A stretch of 64,000 bases of DNA, from assembly GCF_008710285.1 (NCBI RefSeq), contig NZ_VYQF01000001.1, forward strand, positions 496,001 through 560,000, given 5' to 3'. Shown here one piece after another: positions 54,442-63,622 of the stretch (position 1 is the first letter of the stretch; each line of letters starts with the position of its first letter). A program made the translations under genes and the position numbers. The notes under the pieces were generated by a model, which saw only the letters and a list, made by a program, of their open reading frames with translations, was not told where the DNA came from and did no database searches. This stretch comes from Ginsengibacter hankyongi. Its GTDB lineage: Bacteria > Bacteroidota > Bacteroidia > Chitinophagales > Chitinophagaceae.

Positions 54442-56868
54442 CTATTCTGTTCTTAAATTCCTAACCGGGTTGGCAAGCGCAGCCTTAATTGCCTGGAAAC
54501 TTACCGTTAGTAAAGCAATTAAAAGAGATATTCCGCCAGCTATTACGAATACCCGCAACGTAATAGAAATCCTGTATGCAAAATGTTGCAGCCAGGTATG
54601 CATAGCCCACCACGCAACAGGAAATGCGATTAACATAGCAATAATAATAAGCTTTAAAAAATCTTTAGAAAGCATACCAACAATACCACTTACTGAAGCC
54701 CCCAAAACTTTTCTAATTCCTATCTCCCGTGTACGTTGTTCTGCCGCATAAGTTACCAGCCCAAATAAACCGAGGCATGCAATAAAAATGGCAAATATTG
54801 CAAACGAGATAAATATTTTACCGGTCCGCTGTTCTGACAGATAAGTTTTATTAAAATCATCATCCATAAAAGAATAAGTAAATGGTTGGCCAACCGCCAT
54901 TGCTTTCCATTTGCTTTCTATATTTGAAATTAAATTGGGAATATCTGTTGTATTTATTCTAAATGAGATGCTGCCGTTTTGCTCACGATACATTAATGCT
55001 AACGGTGTTACTTCATCCCGCAACGAGCTGAAATTAAAATCTTTTACCACACCAAGAATATGATAGGCAGTAACATCTTTGTTATTGTTGAAATTATTAA
55101 GATAATATAGTGTTTTATTAAGCGGATTTTTAAAACCCAGCAATTTTGCTGCGCTTTCATTAATGATGATACCGCTGGAATCAGTCGGAAAATCTTTTGA
55201 GAAATTCCTTCCTTCAATCATTTTCATGTCCAACGTTGAAATATAATTTTCATCTACGCGCCATATTTGCGCAGACACTGCGGTCTTTTGATTGAGCGTT
55301 GCATCAGGGAATAAGGGACTGTCACTGCGCCACTCAGAAGTTGGTAAAAAGCCGGTCATTGTTGCATTTTGAACGCCTGCCATCTGCAACACTTCATCTT
55401 TAAACACTTTAGCATTGTTGCCAAGCGGAAACGTATTTTTAATTATCAACACCTGGTTTCGGTTATATCCCAAATCTTTACTTCGTATAAATTTTAATTG
55501 GTTATAAATTACAATTGTCCCTACAATGAGTGCAATTGAAATAAAGAACTGGAAAACTACCAGCCCGCTGCGAAGCCAGCTGCCTTTAAACCCCTTCGAC
55601 AGCTTTCCTTTTAATACCTCAACGGGCTTGAATGCCGAAAGAAAGAATGCAGGATAACTTCCCGCAATTACTCCAACTACTACCATTAATGCGATAAGAG
55701 CCGGAAATAACCATGGATTTTCAAAGACACTTGTTCCAAGTTGCTTACCGGATAACTGGTTAAAATAAGGAAGCATCAGCCACGCGATAATAATTGCCAA
55801 TATCAATGCTATAAAGCTGATAAGAACAGATTCGGTAAGAAACTGTGCAACGAGAGATTTCCTTAATGATCCCAATACTTTCCTTACACCTACTTCCTTT
55901 GCACGGTTGGAAGAACGGGCGGTAGAGAGATTCATAAAATTTACACATGCAATTAGTAAAATAAGAACTGCTATAAACGAAAAAATATAAACGAATTCAA
56001 TACTGCTGTTAGCGCCAAGTTCAGCTGTTTTATTCGAATGTAAATGAATACTTGTTATAGGCGTTAAGTGATAGGTATCGTAATTGCCACCCTTTGCAAA
56101 TTCTTCCATATTAATATTCATCAGTTGCTTTACCTGCGGACCAACATATTTTGTAACTACTGAAGGAAACTGCGCTTCCAGCTTTTTTGGATCAGCACCT
56201 TTTTTCAAAACTATATAGGTATTGAAATTATTGCTCACCCAATTGTTTTGCCTGCTTTCATCGTTGGATGAAAGAGATACAAAAAAATCGAAATTAAAAT
56301 GCGACTGTGATGGAATATCTTTTATAACACCCGTTATTTTAAAATTAACAGTGTCATTTATCACAAAATTTTTTCCCACAACATCAGTTGAGTTAAAATA
56401 TTTTCTAGCAGTTGTTTCCGTTATTACAACGCTGTTCGGCTCAACCAAAGCAGTCTTAGGATCACCTTGTATCATGGGCAATGTGAACACGTCAAAGAGA
56501 GTTGAATCCGCATATATAACCTTTTCTTCATTAATGTTTTGATTTCCTTTCTTTACTAACAGTCCCCCATAGCCGCGAAAACGCACATATTGTTCTACCT
56601 GCGGGAAATCTTTTTTTAATACCTGGCCCATCGGGTCAGGCGCTACAGCCAACACAAAATGATTACCACCAAATTGTATATCTCCATCTACACGATAAAT
56701 CCTGTCAGCCTTCTCATTAAATTTATCATAGCTCAACTCATCCGTTACATAAAACAGCATAAGCAGGCACGTTGCCAACCCTATAGCCAGGCCAGCAATA
56801 TTAATAGCAGAAAAGCCTTTGTTTTTCCAAAGGTTTCTGAAAGCAATTTTTAAATAATTCCTGATCAT
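54442..56868 (-). CDS. ABC transporter permease, double MacB/FtsX type (third of four)
   Basis: About 808 residues from the ATG at 56868 (MIRNYLKIAFRNLWKNKGF), which aligns with the starts of its three paralogues; a start at 56889 adds seven residues. Coupling loops are RAKEVGVRKVLGSLRKSLVAQFLTES (middle) and EQRTREIGIRKVLGASVSGI (near the C-terminus), and the end is NPVRNLRTE. Periplasmic domains lie at about 45-280 and 440-670. It follows the DUF4097 gene by about 90 bp and precedes the fourth permease. In pattern it is closest to the permease at 60560-62974. Confidence 0.92.
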   Translation of the reverse strand: MIRNYLKIAFRNLWKNKGFSAINIAGLAIGLATCLLMLFYVTDELSYDKFNEKADRIYRVDGDIQFGGNHFVLAVAPDPMGQVLKKDFPQVEQYVRFRGYGGLLVKKGNQNINEEKVIYADSTLFDVFTLPMIQGDPKTALVEPNSVVITETTARKYFNSTDVVGKNFVINDTVNFKITGVIKDIPSQSHFNFDFFVSLSSNDESRQNNWVSNNFNTYIVLKKGADPKKLEAQFPSVVTKYVGPQVKQLMNINMEEFAKGGNYDTYHLTPITSIHLHSNKTAELGANSSIEFVYIFSFIAVLILLIACVNFMNLSTARSSNRAKEVGVRKVLGSLRKSLVAQFLTESVLISFIALILAIIIAWLMLPYFNQLSGKQLGTSVFENPWLFPALIALMVVVGVIAGSYPAFFLSAFKPVEVLKGKLSKGFKGSWLRSGLVVFQFFISIALIVGTIVIYNQLKFIRSKDLGYNRNQVLIIKNTFPLGNNAKVFKDEVLQMAGVQNATMTGFLPTSEWRSDSPLFPDATLNQKTAVSAQIWRVDENYISTLDMKMIEGRNFSKDFPTDSSGIIINESAAKLLGFKNPLNKTLYYLNNFNNNKDVTAYHILGVVKDFNFSSLRDEVTPLALMYREQNGSISFRINTTDIPNLISNIESKWKAMAVGQPFTYSFMDDDFNKTYLSEQRTGKIFISFAIFAIFIACLGLFGLVTYAAEQRTREIGIRKVLGASVSGIVGMLSKDFLKLIIIAMLIAFPVAWWAMHTWLQHFAYRISITLRVFVIAGGISLLIALLTVSFQAIKAALANPVRNLRTE

Positions 56869-56956
56869 GAGATTTGATTTTAATTCCAAAATTTAGCAAA
56901 CTGAAATTTTATCATGGCTTTATGGTAAGAATTTATTTCTTCGCGATTGCCAATTA

Positions 56957-57997
56957 TCAATTAAACACAATATCTATTTTTCCACTGCCTGCTTCCACCG
57001 TTACAGGAATACCTCCGCCATTCACAGTCCCTTTTATTTCTTCATTAGAATTTGTACCATTGAAATTTTCGAGTGTGCCTGTCGAAATTTTCATGGCAGA
57101 TAATTTCAAATCAATGCCAATACTCTTTGGAATTTCAAGATTTACTTTTCCTGCAGAATTATATAGCGAAAGATAGCTGCCTAAGTTTTTAACCGACACA
57201 TCAATATTGCCGCCACTGGTAGCCGCCTTCAATGCGCAGGTAAGGTTATGCAACGAAACATTTCCGCCGGATGTAGAAGCATTTAACTCACCGGCAATGG
57301 TTTTGCCCTTAACGTTGCCGCCACTGGTTGTAGCTTTTATTTTTCCGTTCAAATCTTCCATGTTAATAGATCCGCCGGAAGTAACTATGCTAATATTCCC
57401 GGATGATTTTTCAGCACGAATATTGCCGCCACTTGTTGAAACATCCATATCATCTTTGGAATTACTTAAGTTAATATTTCCACCGGAAGTTGCTCCTTTT
57501 GTTTTTCCTTCAAGAGCCTCCAGGTTTAAATTTCCACCACTTGTAGTAAATCCTTTGTTTCCCGAAAGATTTGCCAGCGAAATGTTTCCGCCACTTGTTG
57601 TTAAATCAGCTGCTGCATTTTTAGGTATATATATTTTAAAAGAAAAACTCAAAGCTTTCTTCCAATCCGTGATTCTGCGTTTTGACTTAGCCGTTACCGT
57701 TAGTTCATGGTTTTTTACGGAAACATCCAGGTCATAATCTTCATTAATTTTTGATTGAAGTTCCTCATCAGTTAACGTTTTCCTGTTGTTATTTTGCGAA
57801 ACAAAAACTTCCACTTTCGATTGAGATGGATCAACACCTGTAACAGTAATGTTGCCGCCGCTGGTCTCAGCTGTAACTTTGCTGAGGGACTCACCGGCAA
57901 ATGATTTCGTTAAATATGGTTCTGTTTCTGATTTGTTTTGTGCATTTACTGTGAGGCTTAAAGCCACAACCAGCAATAGAAAGAAATACTTTTTCAT
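56957..57997 (-). CDS. DUF4097 family secreted beta-repeat protein
   Basis: A 346-residue protein with a signal peptide (YFFLLLVVALSLTVNAQ). The mature part is a right-handed beta-helix-like run of short repeats: TSGGN or TSGGS occurs nine times at intervals of about 15-22 residues (TSGGNISL, TSGGNLNL, TSGGNIRA, TSGGNVKG and others). This is typical of DUF4097 (putative adhesin-like). A basic segment KSKRRITDWKKAL precedes the repeats. It sits between the second and third permease genes, so it probably works in the periplasm with the exporter, perhaps as a scaffold; that role is inference. Confidence 0.88.
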   Translation of the reverse strand: MKKYFFLLLVVALSLTVNAQNKSETEPYLTKSFAGESLSKVTAETSGGNITVTGVDPSQSKVEVFVSQNNNRKTLTDEELQSKINEDYDLDVSVKNHELTVTAKSKRRITDWKKALSFSFKIYIPKNAAADLTTSGGNISLANLSGNKGFTTSGGNLNLEALEGKTKGATSGGNINLSNSKDDMDVSTSGGNIRAEKSSGNISIVTSGGSINMEDLNGKIKATTSGGNVKGKTIAGELNASTSGGNVSLHNLTCALKAATSGGNIDVSVKNLGSYLSLYNSAGKVNLEIPKSIGIDLKLSAMKISTGTLENFNGTNSNEEIKGTVNGGGIPVTVEAGSGKIDIVFN

Positions 57998-58074
57998 GTT
58001 ATTTTTCTTTATAGTATTTTAATAATTTTTCTTCTGTCTATAATCCATTTTTAATTATCAATTATCACTTTATT

Positions 58075-60468
58075 CTATTCTGTCTTTAAAATTTTTGCCG
58101 GGTTAGTAACAGCTGCTTTTGCAGAATAAAACATTGCTGTTGCCGATGCCGTAATTACAATTACAAATGCAGATAATATAAATGGAATTACCGACAGGCC
58201 TGTGTTATAAGGAAATATCTGCAACCATTTATACATAAAATAATAAGCCACCGGGAATGCAATCAATGCAGCAATTAATGCCAGCCACAGATAATTTTTT
58301 GTAGTCATCGTAACCACCTGCGCTATACTTGCTCCCAGTACCCTGCGTATGCTGATTTCCTTTTGTTTTTGCTGAGTCGTAAAGGCAGTAAGGCCAAGCA
58401 GGCCAAGACATGTAATGATGATCGTTAGTATAGAAAAAGCTGCAAAAATCATTCCCCTCTTTTGGTCTGCAGCATATTGTGAATTAAAATCTTCATCCAA
58501 AAATTTATATTCAAATGGTAATTGTGGAAAATACTTTTTCCAACTGCTTTCTACCTGAGCAATAGTTGCTTTGATATTGGCCGGGCTTATCTTTAATTGT
58601 ATGATATTACTATTGGGGCCGTAAAACAAAAGCAATGGGGCGATTGGATTGTATAATGATTTTTGGTGGAAATCTTTTATCACACCCACCACTTCCAGGT
58701 AATTGCCTGAAGTGTCACCGGGAAATTTTACACGCTTTCCGATAGCATTATCCCATCCAAAATGTTTTACCATTGCTTCATTCACTATAATGCTATGCAG
58801 CGTATCGGAAGGAATTGAAAAATTACGCCCTTTCTCCAAAGGGATACCAAGTGCGCCCAGGTAATTTTCATCAATTGAATAGCATTCAATTGCTTTATCA
58901 ACATGACCGTTTTTAGTTTCTACTGTGAAAAGATTCAGGTTGCTGTTGGCGCTCCCCGGATAAGAATTACCTGTGCCCACTATTTTCACGCCGGGAAGGC
59001 TACGGAATTCATTATTCATAGCGTATATCTTGCTGCGCTCATCCTCTCCTGTATTAACAGTTACGGTCATCACCTGGTCTTTATTAAAACCAAGGTCTTT
59101 CTTTCTTAAATAAGAAAGTTGCGAATACACGACCCAGGTACAAATTAGCATAATCATTGAAATGGAAAACTGCAATACTACCAATGTACGGCGCAGGTTA
59201 ACATTGCCTGATGCATTTGAAAGAGCTCCTTTTAAAATGCTCACCGGCTGAAACCCTGAAAGGTAAAACGCAGGATAGCTGCCGCCTACCAGGCCTGTAA
59301 ACAACACGATAACCGCCAGCAGAATGATATTGAACGGTTGCAGCAATGTATGTATGGTAAATGCTTTGCCTGATATAGAATTGAAAACAGAAAGTAAAAG
59401 AATTACTAATAACATACTTAGTAATACCGCCATTAAAGCTGTAAGCAATGACTCCATTAAAAATTGTAATACCAATTGTTTTTTTGTTGAGCCGGTTACT
59501 TTGCGAATACCTATTTCTTTTGCCCTTCGTGCAGACCTTGCTGTTGTAAGATTCATATAGTTAATACATGCAATAAGCAGCATAAAAAAAGCTACTGCAG
59601 AAAAGATCCAGATATAAGACATGTTTCCGAGTTCTTCCGGCTCCCTCTCCAGGTTTGAATGAAGATGTATAGCAGTTATTGGCTGCACACCATACTGCAT
59701 CTTAATATTAAACTGTGCAAAAAGCGGTTCGACATATTTTTTATACATCGAAACCAGCTTTTTGTTGAATGCCTCAACGTTGGTTCCGGGTTTCAGCAGC
59801 ACATAGGTAAAGTTGTTGAAGTTGCCCCAATTGTTCAAGCCATCGTTCTGGCGACCCTTTAACAATGTAGATCCTGATATCAGCATATCAAAACGCAAAT
59901 GAGAATTTTTGGGCACATCTTCAATTACGCCAGTCACTTTATATAAGTCATATACTGTCTTAAGTGTCTTACCAACGGCAGCGGTATTCTTACCAAAATA
60001 TTTTTCCGCAAGGGATTTTGAAATTACAATGCTGTTGGGTTCATTCAATGCATGTGCTACATCGCCCTCCAGGAACTTATAAGTAAATATGTTGAAGACT
60101 GTGCTATCAGCATAATATACTTTTGTTTCGTAAAAACTATTTTCGCCATTTTTAAACAACGTTCTTTCCCTACTTATAAACCAGGTAGCATCTTCCACTT
60201 CCGGAAAATCTTTTTTTACGGTAGCAGCTACAGGAAGCTGCGTTAGTGTCCAGTTTGTATTTTTATCCCGTTCCTGTATATAAGAAACGATCCTGTATAT
60301 ACGATCAGACTTTTCAAGATAACGGTCGTAGTTCAGTTCATCTCTTATATAAAAAATAAGAAATAAGCTGAATGTAATGCCAATAGTAAGGCCCAATACA
60401 TTCAGCAGCGTGTACCATTTGTCTTTTTTAAAATTGCGAAAGGCAACAAGCAATAAGTTTTTAATCAT
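58075..60468 (-). CDS. ABC transporter permease, double MacB/FtsX type (second of four)
   Basis: A 797-residue permease. The N-terminus is MIKNLLLVAFRNFKKDKWYTLLNVLGLTIGI. Coupling loops are RAKEIGIRKVTGSTKKQLVLQFLMES and QQKQKEISIRRVLGASIAQV, and the end is NPAKILKTE. Two periplasmic domains (about 45-270 and 430-660) carry the usual YADSTVFNIFTY and VVGVIKDFHQKSL motifs. It is more diverged from the other three in its last coupling loop (QKQKEIS instead of QRTKEIG). It lies 91 bp after the first permease and 77 bp before the DUF4097 gene. Confidence 0.93.
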   Translation of the reverse strand: MIKNLLLVAFRNFKKDKWYTLLNVLGLTIGITFSLFLIFYIRDELNYDRYLEKSDRIYRIVSYIQERDKNTNWTLTQLPVAATVKKDFPEVEDATWFISRERTLFKNGENSFYETKVYYADSTVFNIFTYKFLEGDVAHALNEPNSIVISKSLAEKYFGKNTAAVGKTLKTVYDLYKVTGVIEDVPKNSHLRFDMLISGSTLLKGRQNDGLNNWGNFNNFTYVLLKPGTNVEAFNKKLVSMYKKYVEPLFAQFNIKMQYGVQPITAIHLHSNLEREPEELGNMSYIWIFSAVAFFMLLIACINYMNLTTARSARRAKEIGIRKVTGSTKKQLVLQFLMESLLTALMAVLLSMLLVILLLSVFNSISGKAFTIHTLLQPFNIILLAVIVLFTGLVGGSYPAFYLSGFQPVSILKGALSNASGNVNLRRTLVVLQFSISMIMLICTWVVYSQLSYLRKKDLGFNKDQVMTVTVNTGEDERSKIYAMNNEFRSLPGVKIVGTGNSYPGSANSNLNLFTVETKNGHVDKAIECYSIDENYLGALGIPLEKGRNFSIPSDTLHSIIVNEAMVKHFGWDNAIGKRVKFPGDTSGNYLEVVGVIKDFHQKSLYNPIAPLLLFYGPNSNIIQLKISPANIKATIAQVESSWKKYFPQLPFEYKFLDEDFNSQYAADQKRGMIFAAFSILTIIITCLGLLGLTAFTTQQKQKEISIRRVLGASIAQVVTMTTKNYLWLALIAALIAFPVAYYFMYKWLQIFPYNTGLSVIPFILSAFVIVITASATAMFYSAKAAVTNPAKILKTE

Positions 60469-60559
60469 CGTCCTGGTTTTTAAATTTTCGTTTATGATAT
60501 AATACGAATGAGATTAAACTTAGGGTTACCGCCCATCACTTTTATTTTAAATTTTTTTA

Positions 60560-62974
60560 TCATTCCGTTCTTAAACTTTTCACCGGGTTAGCAACGGCCG
60601 CTTTTATTGCCTGGAAACTTACCGTTAGTAATGCGATTAAAATTGCAAGTACGCCTGCCGTTATAAATACCCATACACTTATTTGTATCCTGTAATCAAA
60701 GTCCTGCAGCCAGGTGTGCATTACCCACCACGTTACAGGAATAGAAATAATAAAGGCAATACTCACCAGCAATAAAAATTCTTTTGATACTAACAATAAC
60801 ACATTCTGAACAGATGCACCTAACACTTTACGGATTCCAATCTCTTTCGTACGTTGTTCTATTACAAATGCAGAAAGGCCGAATAATCCAAGGCTGGCAA
60901 TAATGATGGCAATAATAGCAAAGGCAGAAAAACTTTGTTGTGTACGAATTTCACTTGCATACAACTTTGCAAAATTTTCATCAAGGAAAGTATAACCTAG
61001 CGGTCCTTCCGGATTAAAGGCGTCCCATTGTTTTTTCAGATCAGCCAAAAAACCTTTTACATCCGTCGTTTTTATTTTAAAGATTAGACCACCAAAATTT
61101 CCGCCAAGCAGCAGCATCATCGGGGCCACTTTTTGTTTCACAGAAGCATAATTAAAATCTGCGACTACGCCTACCACGTTATATTGCTTTTGACCTGAGC
61201 GAACGATTGTTTTCCCGATAACATTTTGGCCACTCCAGCCCAACTCACGTACGGCCGCTTGATTAATGATTACGCCGGATGAAGAATCCGTAGGAAAATC
61301 CGTTGAAAAATTCCTTCCCTGAATTATTTTAATACCCAATGTTTTCAGGTAGTCGTAGTCGATATGGTAAATGTTTCCATGAATTTCCGTTCCATTACCG
61401 TTTTCATCTTTTGGGTAAATTTCTGTTCCATCCATCATCATCCCCCCGGGAACATACCTTGAAATACTCGCAGAAACCACCCGGCTATCCTGCAACATTT
61501 TTTGCTCGAATGCATACTGGTTCTTGCCCAGCAACCTTGCATCCTGCAGGTACAATACCTGTTCTTTATCATAACCCAGCTTTTTATTTTGCATGAAATG
61601 CAGTTGCTGGTAAACGATTATCGTTGCAATAATCAATGCAATAGAAACAAAAAACTGGAACACCACAAGGCTGCTGCGTAAAGGTCTTCTGTGCGAGCCT
61701 TGCGTGTGTGCTGAACCTTTTAAAACTTTGATAGTATTAAAAGATGATAAGAAAAATGCAGGATAAATACCTGCCAGCAAACCAGCAAACATGCTTACAC
61801 AAAACATTGCCAGTATTGATTTGTAATTGAGGAAAAACCCGAAGTCGATATTTTTATTCGCCAACTGGTTAAAGTAAGGCAACAATAAAAACAACAAGGC
61901 AAATGCACATAGCATTGCAAACAATGTAAGCAAAACCGATTCGGATAAGAACTGTAGTACCAGTTGCTTTTTTACAGAACCCAACACTTTTCGAATACCC
62001 ACTTCTCTTGCTCTTTTAAAAGCACGTGCAGTGGAAAGATTAGTAAAGTTTACACAGGCAAGCAATAAAATAAAAATAGCCAGCGCAGAAAAAATATATA
62101 CGTATTGAATGTCGCCGCCAGGCTCCAGCTCATATTTTGTATTAGAGTGTAGATGAATTCGTGTAAGCGGTTGCAATGAAAAAACAAATGTATTCACTGA
62201 CTTCTGTACTTCTGCAAGGCTTACGCCCATATCATGCTGAACTTCGGGTACTACGTGTTCCGCTACGAGTTGCGGAAACTTTGCTTCCAGCTTTTTCGGA
62301 TCAGCATTTTTATCTAAAAGAAGATAAGTATAAGGCCCAAGATTGCTCCATGTTTTATTGGTTATATGCCACGTTGAGAGACTTAAAAAAGCATCAAAAT
62401 GAAAATGCGAATCATCAGGCACTTTGTCAATAACACCTGTAACCTTGTATGGATCTTTTCTTATACCTATGGCTAATGTTTTACCAATGGGATTTTCATC
62501 GCCAAAATATTTTTTTGCCAGGGTTTTTGTTATCACTACACTGTTCGGCTCCACCAAAGCATCTGCATCATTTCCCTTAAGTAACGGGATAGAAAAAAAA
62601 TGCAAGAAATTGGAATCAGCAAAGGCCATGTGATCTTCTTTGAATTGCTTATCATCATACTGCACAAAATCACTTGCTGCGGAAACTCTTGTTAAGGCTT
62701 TTATTTCCGGATATGCAGCTTTCATTCCTTCGCCAACCCCCATATCTACATCAGGATATACCGCAACGTCGCCATTACCGGTAACAGATAAAATCACCCG
62801 GTAAATATTTCTTGCATCAGCGGGATAACGGTCATAATTTAGTTCGTTATAAACAAACACCGCAATAAACATGAAGCAAGTAAGGCCGATAGCCAGCCCG
62901 AAAATATTAATGAAGGAAAATGCCTCGTTCTTCCGGAGATTCCTCAAAGCAATTTTGAAAAAATTTTTTATCAT
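60560..62974 (-). CDS. ABC transporter permease, double MacB/FtsX type (first of four)
   Basis: An 804-residue permease, first gene of the operon. The N-terminus is MIKNFFKIALRNLRKNEAFSFINIFGLAIGL. Coupling loops are RAREVGIRKVLGSVKKQLVLQFLSES and EQRTKEIGIRKVLGASVQNV, and the C-terminus is NPVKSLRTE. Periplasmic domains at about 45-275 and 435-665 include FADSNFLHFFSIPLLKG and VVGVVADFNYASV. About 80 bp upstream is a sigma-54-like promoter, and 55 bp beyond that a TGTTC-N6-GAACA site. Having no ATPase of its own, it probably uses the ATPase encoded at 49140-49808. Confidence 0.93.
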   Translation of the reverse strand: MIKNFFKIALRNLRKNEAFSFINIFGLAIGLTCFMFIAVFVYNELNYDRYPADARNIYRVILSVTGNGDVAVYPDVDMGVGEGMKAAYPEIKALTRVSAASDFVQYDDKQFKEDHMAFADSNFLHFFSIPLLKGNDADALVEPNSVVITKTLAKKYFGDENPIGKTLAIGIRKDPYKVTGVIDKVPDDSHFHFDAFLSLSTWHITNKTWSNLGPYTYLLLDKNADPKKLEAKFPQLVAEHVVPEVQHDMGVSLAEVQKSVNTFVFSLQPLTRIHLHSNTKYELEPGGDIQYVYIFSALAIFILLLACVNFTNLSTARAFKRAREVGIRKVLGSVKKQLVLQFLSESVLLTLFAMLCAFALLFLLLPYFNQLANKNIDFGFFLNYKSILAMFCVSMFAGLLAGIYPAFFLSSFNTIKVLKGSAHTQGSHRRPLRSSLVVFQFFVSIALIIATIIVYQQLHFMQNKKLGYDKEQVLYLQDARLLGKNQYAFEQKMLQDSRVVSASISRYVPGGMMMDGTEIYPKDENGNGTEIHGNIYHIDYDYLKTLGIKIIQGRNFSTDFPTDSSSGVIINQAAVRELGWSGQNVIGKTIVRSGQKQYNVVGVVADFNYASVKQKVAPMMLLLGGNFGGLIFKIKTTDVKGFLADLKKQWDAFNPEGPLGYTFLDENFAKLYASEIRTQQSFSAFAIIAIIIASLGLFGLSAFVIEQRTKEIGIRKVLGASVQNVLLLVSKEFLLLVSIAFIISIPVTWWVMHTWLQDFDYRIQISVWVFITAGVLAILIALLTVSFQAIKAAVANPVKSLRTE

Positions 62975-63052
62975 CTGATTTTGGTTATAGACGTTTTAGG
63001 AAACATTATACCAGATGGCAGAAAAACATAGCTCCGCCATCCGGTAATTATT

Positions 63053-63068
63053 TTCAACCATCATACCA
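63053..63068 (-). promoter_or_regulatory. Sigma-54-like -24/-12 promoter of the permease operon
   Basis: On the minus strand TGGTATGATGGTTGAA, one base different from the element before the ATPase gene. It has correct -24/-12 spacing and starts 79-94 nt before the ATG at 62974. Confidence 0.6.
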
Positions 63069-63122
63069 ATGCTTTATTGCGTTGATAAAGAATAAGTAAG
63101 AAGATGGTCGTTATAACGAAAG

Positions 63123-63160
63123 TGTTCGAATATGAACAGTTTGATTTGAAAAAACGGACA
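63123..63160 (-). promoter_or_regulatory. Upstream activator-like inverted repeats of the permease operon
   Basis: TGTTCGAATATGAACA (63123-63138) is a perfect TGTTC-N6-GAACA palindrome. 16 nt further comes CGGACAGTTGA (from 63155). The layout is the same as at 49938-49973, and the distance to the promoter (55 bp) is almost the same. Confidence 0.6.
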
Positions 63161-63244
63161 GTTGAAATGAAAGTTGCAAGTTAACAGTCGATGATACTCC
63201 CAGCTAAGGCTACAAAAAATCGTTGAAAAAAAATTGAAAAAAAG

Positions 63245-63291
63245 TTTGCGTAGTTAAATAACTACATATATATTTGTAGTCAAATAACTAC
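63245..63291 (+). promoter_or_regulatory. arsR promoter with twin operators
   Basis: TTTG (63245-63248), 20 nt, TATATTTG (63269-63276). GTAGTTAAATAACTAC (63250-63265) is a perfect palindrome between the -33 and -7 elements. GTAGTCAAATAACTAC (63276-63291), the same with one change, begins at the end of the -7 element and ends 3 nt before the ATG. Confidence 0.78.
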
Positions 63292-63294
63292 ACA

Positions 63295-63618
63295 ATGAAT
63301 TTAAGACGAGATGTATTTCAAGCCATAGCCGACCCTACAAGAAGAGCAATATTGTTATTGGTTGCTTCACAATCGTTAACCGCCGGTGCAATAGCTTCAA
63401 ACTTCCATACGGCAAGGCCAACAGTTTCAAAACACCTGCAGATACTTACCGAATGCGAGCTGCTTAAACAAAAGCAAAGTGGCAGGGAAATTTACTATCA
63501 CATCAATGCAAAACAAATGAAAGAAATAGCCGACTTCATTGAACCGTTCCGCAAAATGTGGGACGAAAGGTTTAATAAACTTGAAACCATCATGAAGAAA
63601 TACAAAAGCAAAAAATAG
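63295..63618 (+). CDS. ArsR-family transcriptional repressor
   Basis: A 107-residue winged-helix protein: [21 protein letters not shown], then [10 protein letters not shown] and the recognition helix [18 protein letters not shown], wing [13 protein letters not shown]. It has no Cys metal site, so it is of the group that accompanies SRPBCC/AHSA1 genes rather than a metal sensor. It is probably autoregulated through the twin operators directly before its start codon. The SRPBCC gene follows 4 bp after its stop. Confidence 0.93.
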   Translation: MNLRRDVFQAIADPTRRAILLLVASQSLTAGAIASNFHTARPTVSKHLQILTECELLKQKQSGREIYYHINAKQMKEIADFIEPFRKMWDERFNKLETIMKKYKSKK

Positions 63619-63622
63619 AATC

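Noticed and set aside
57207-57737. Plus-strand Pro-rich frame opposite the DUF4097 gene
   Set aside because: It mirrors the TSGGN repeats read from the other strand; the DUF4097 frame has the signal peptide and family motifs.
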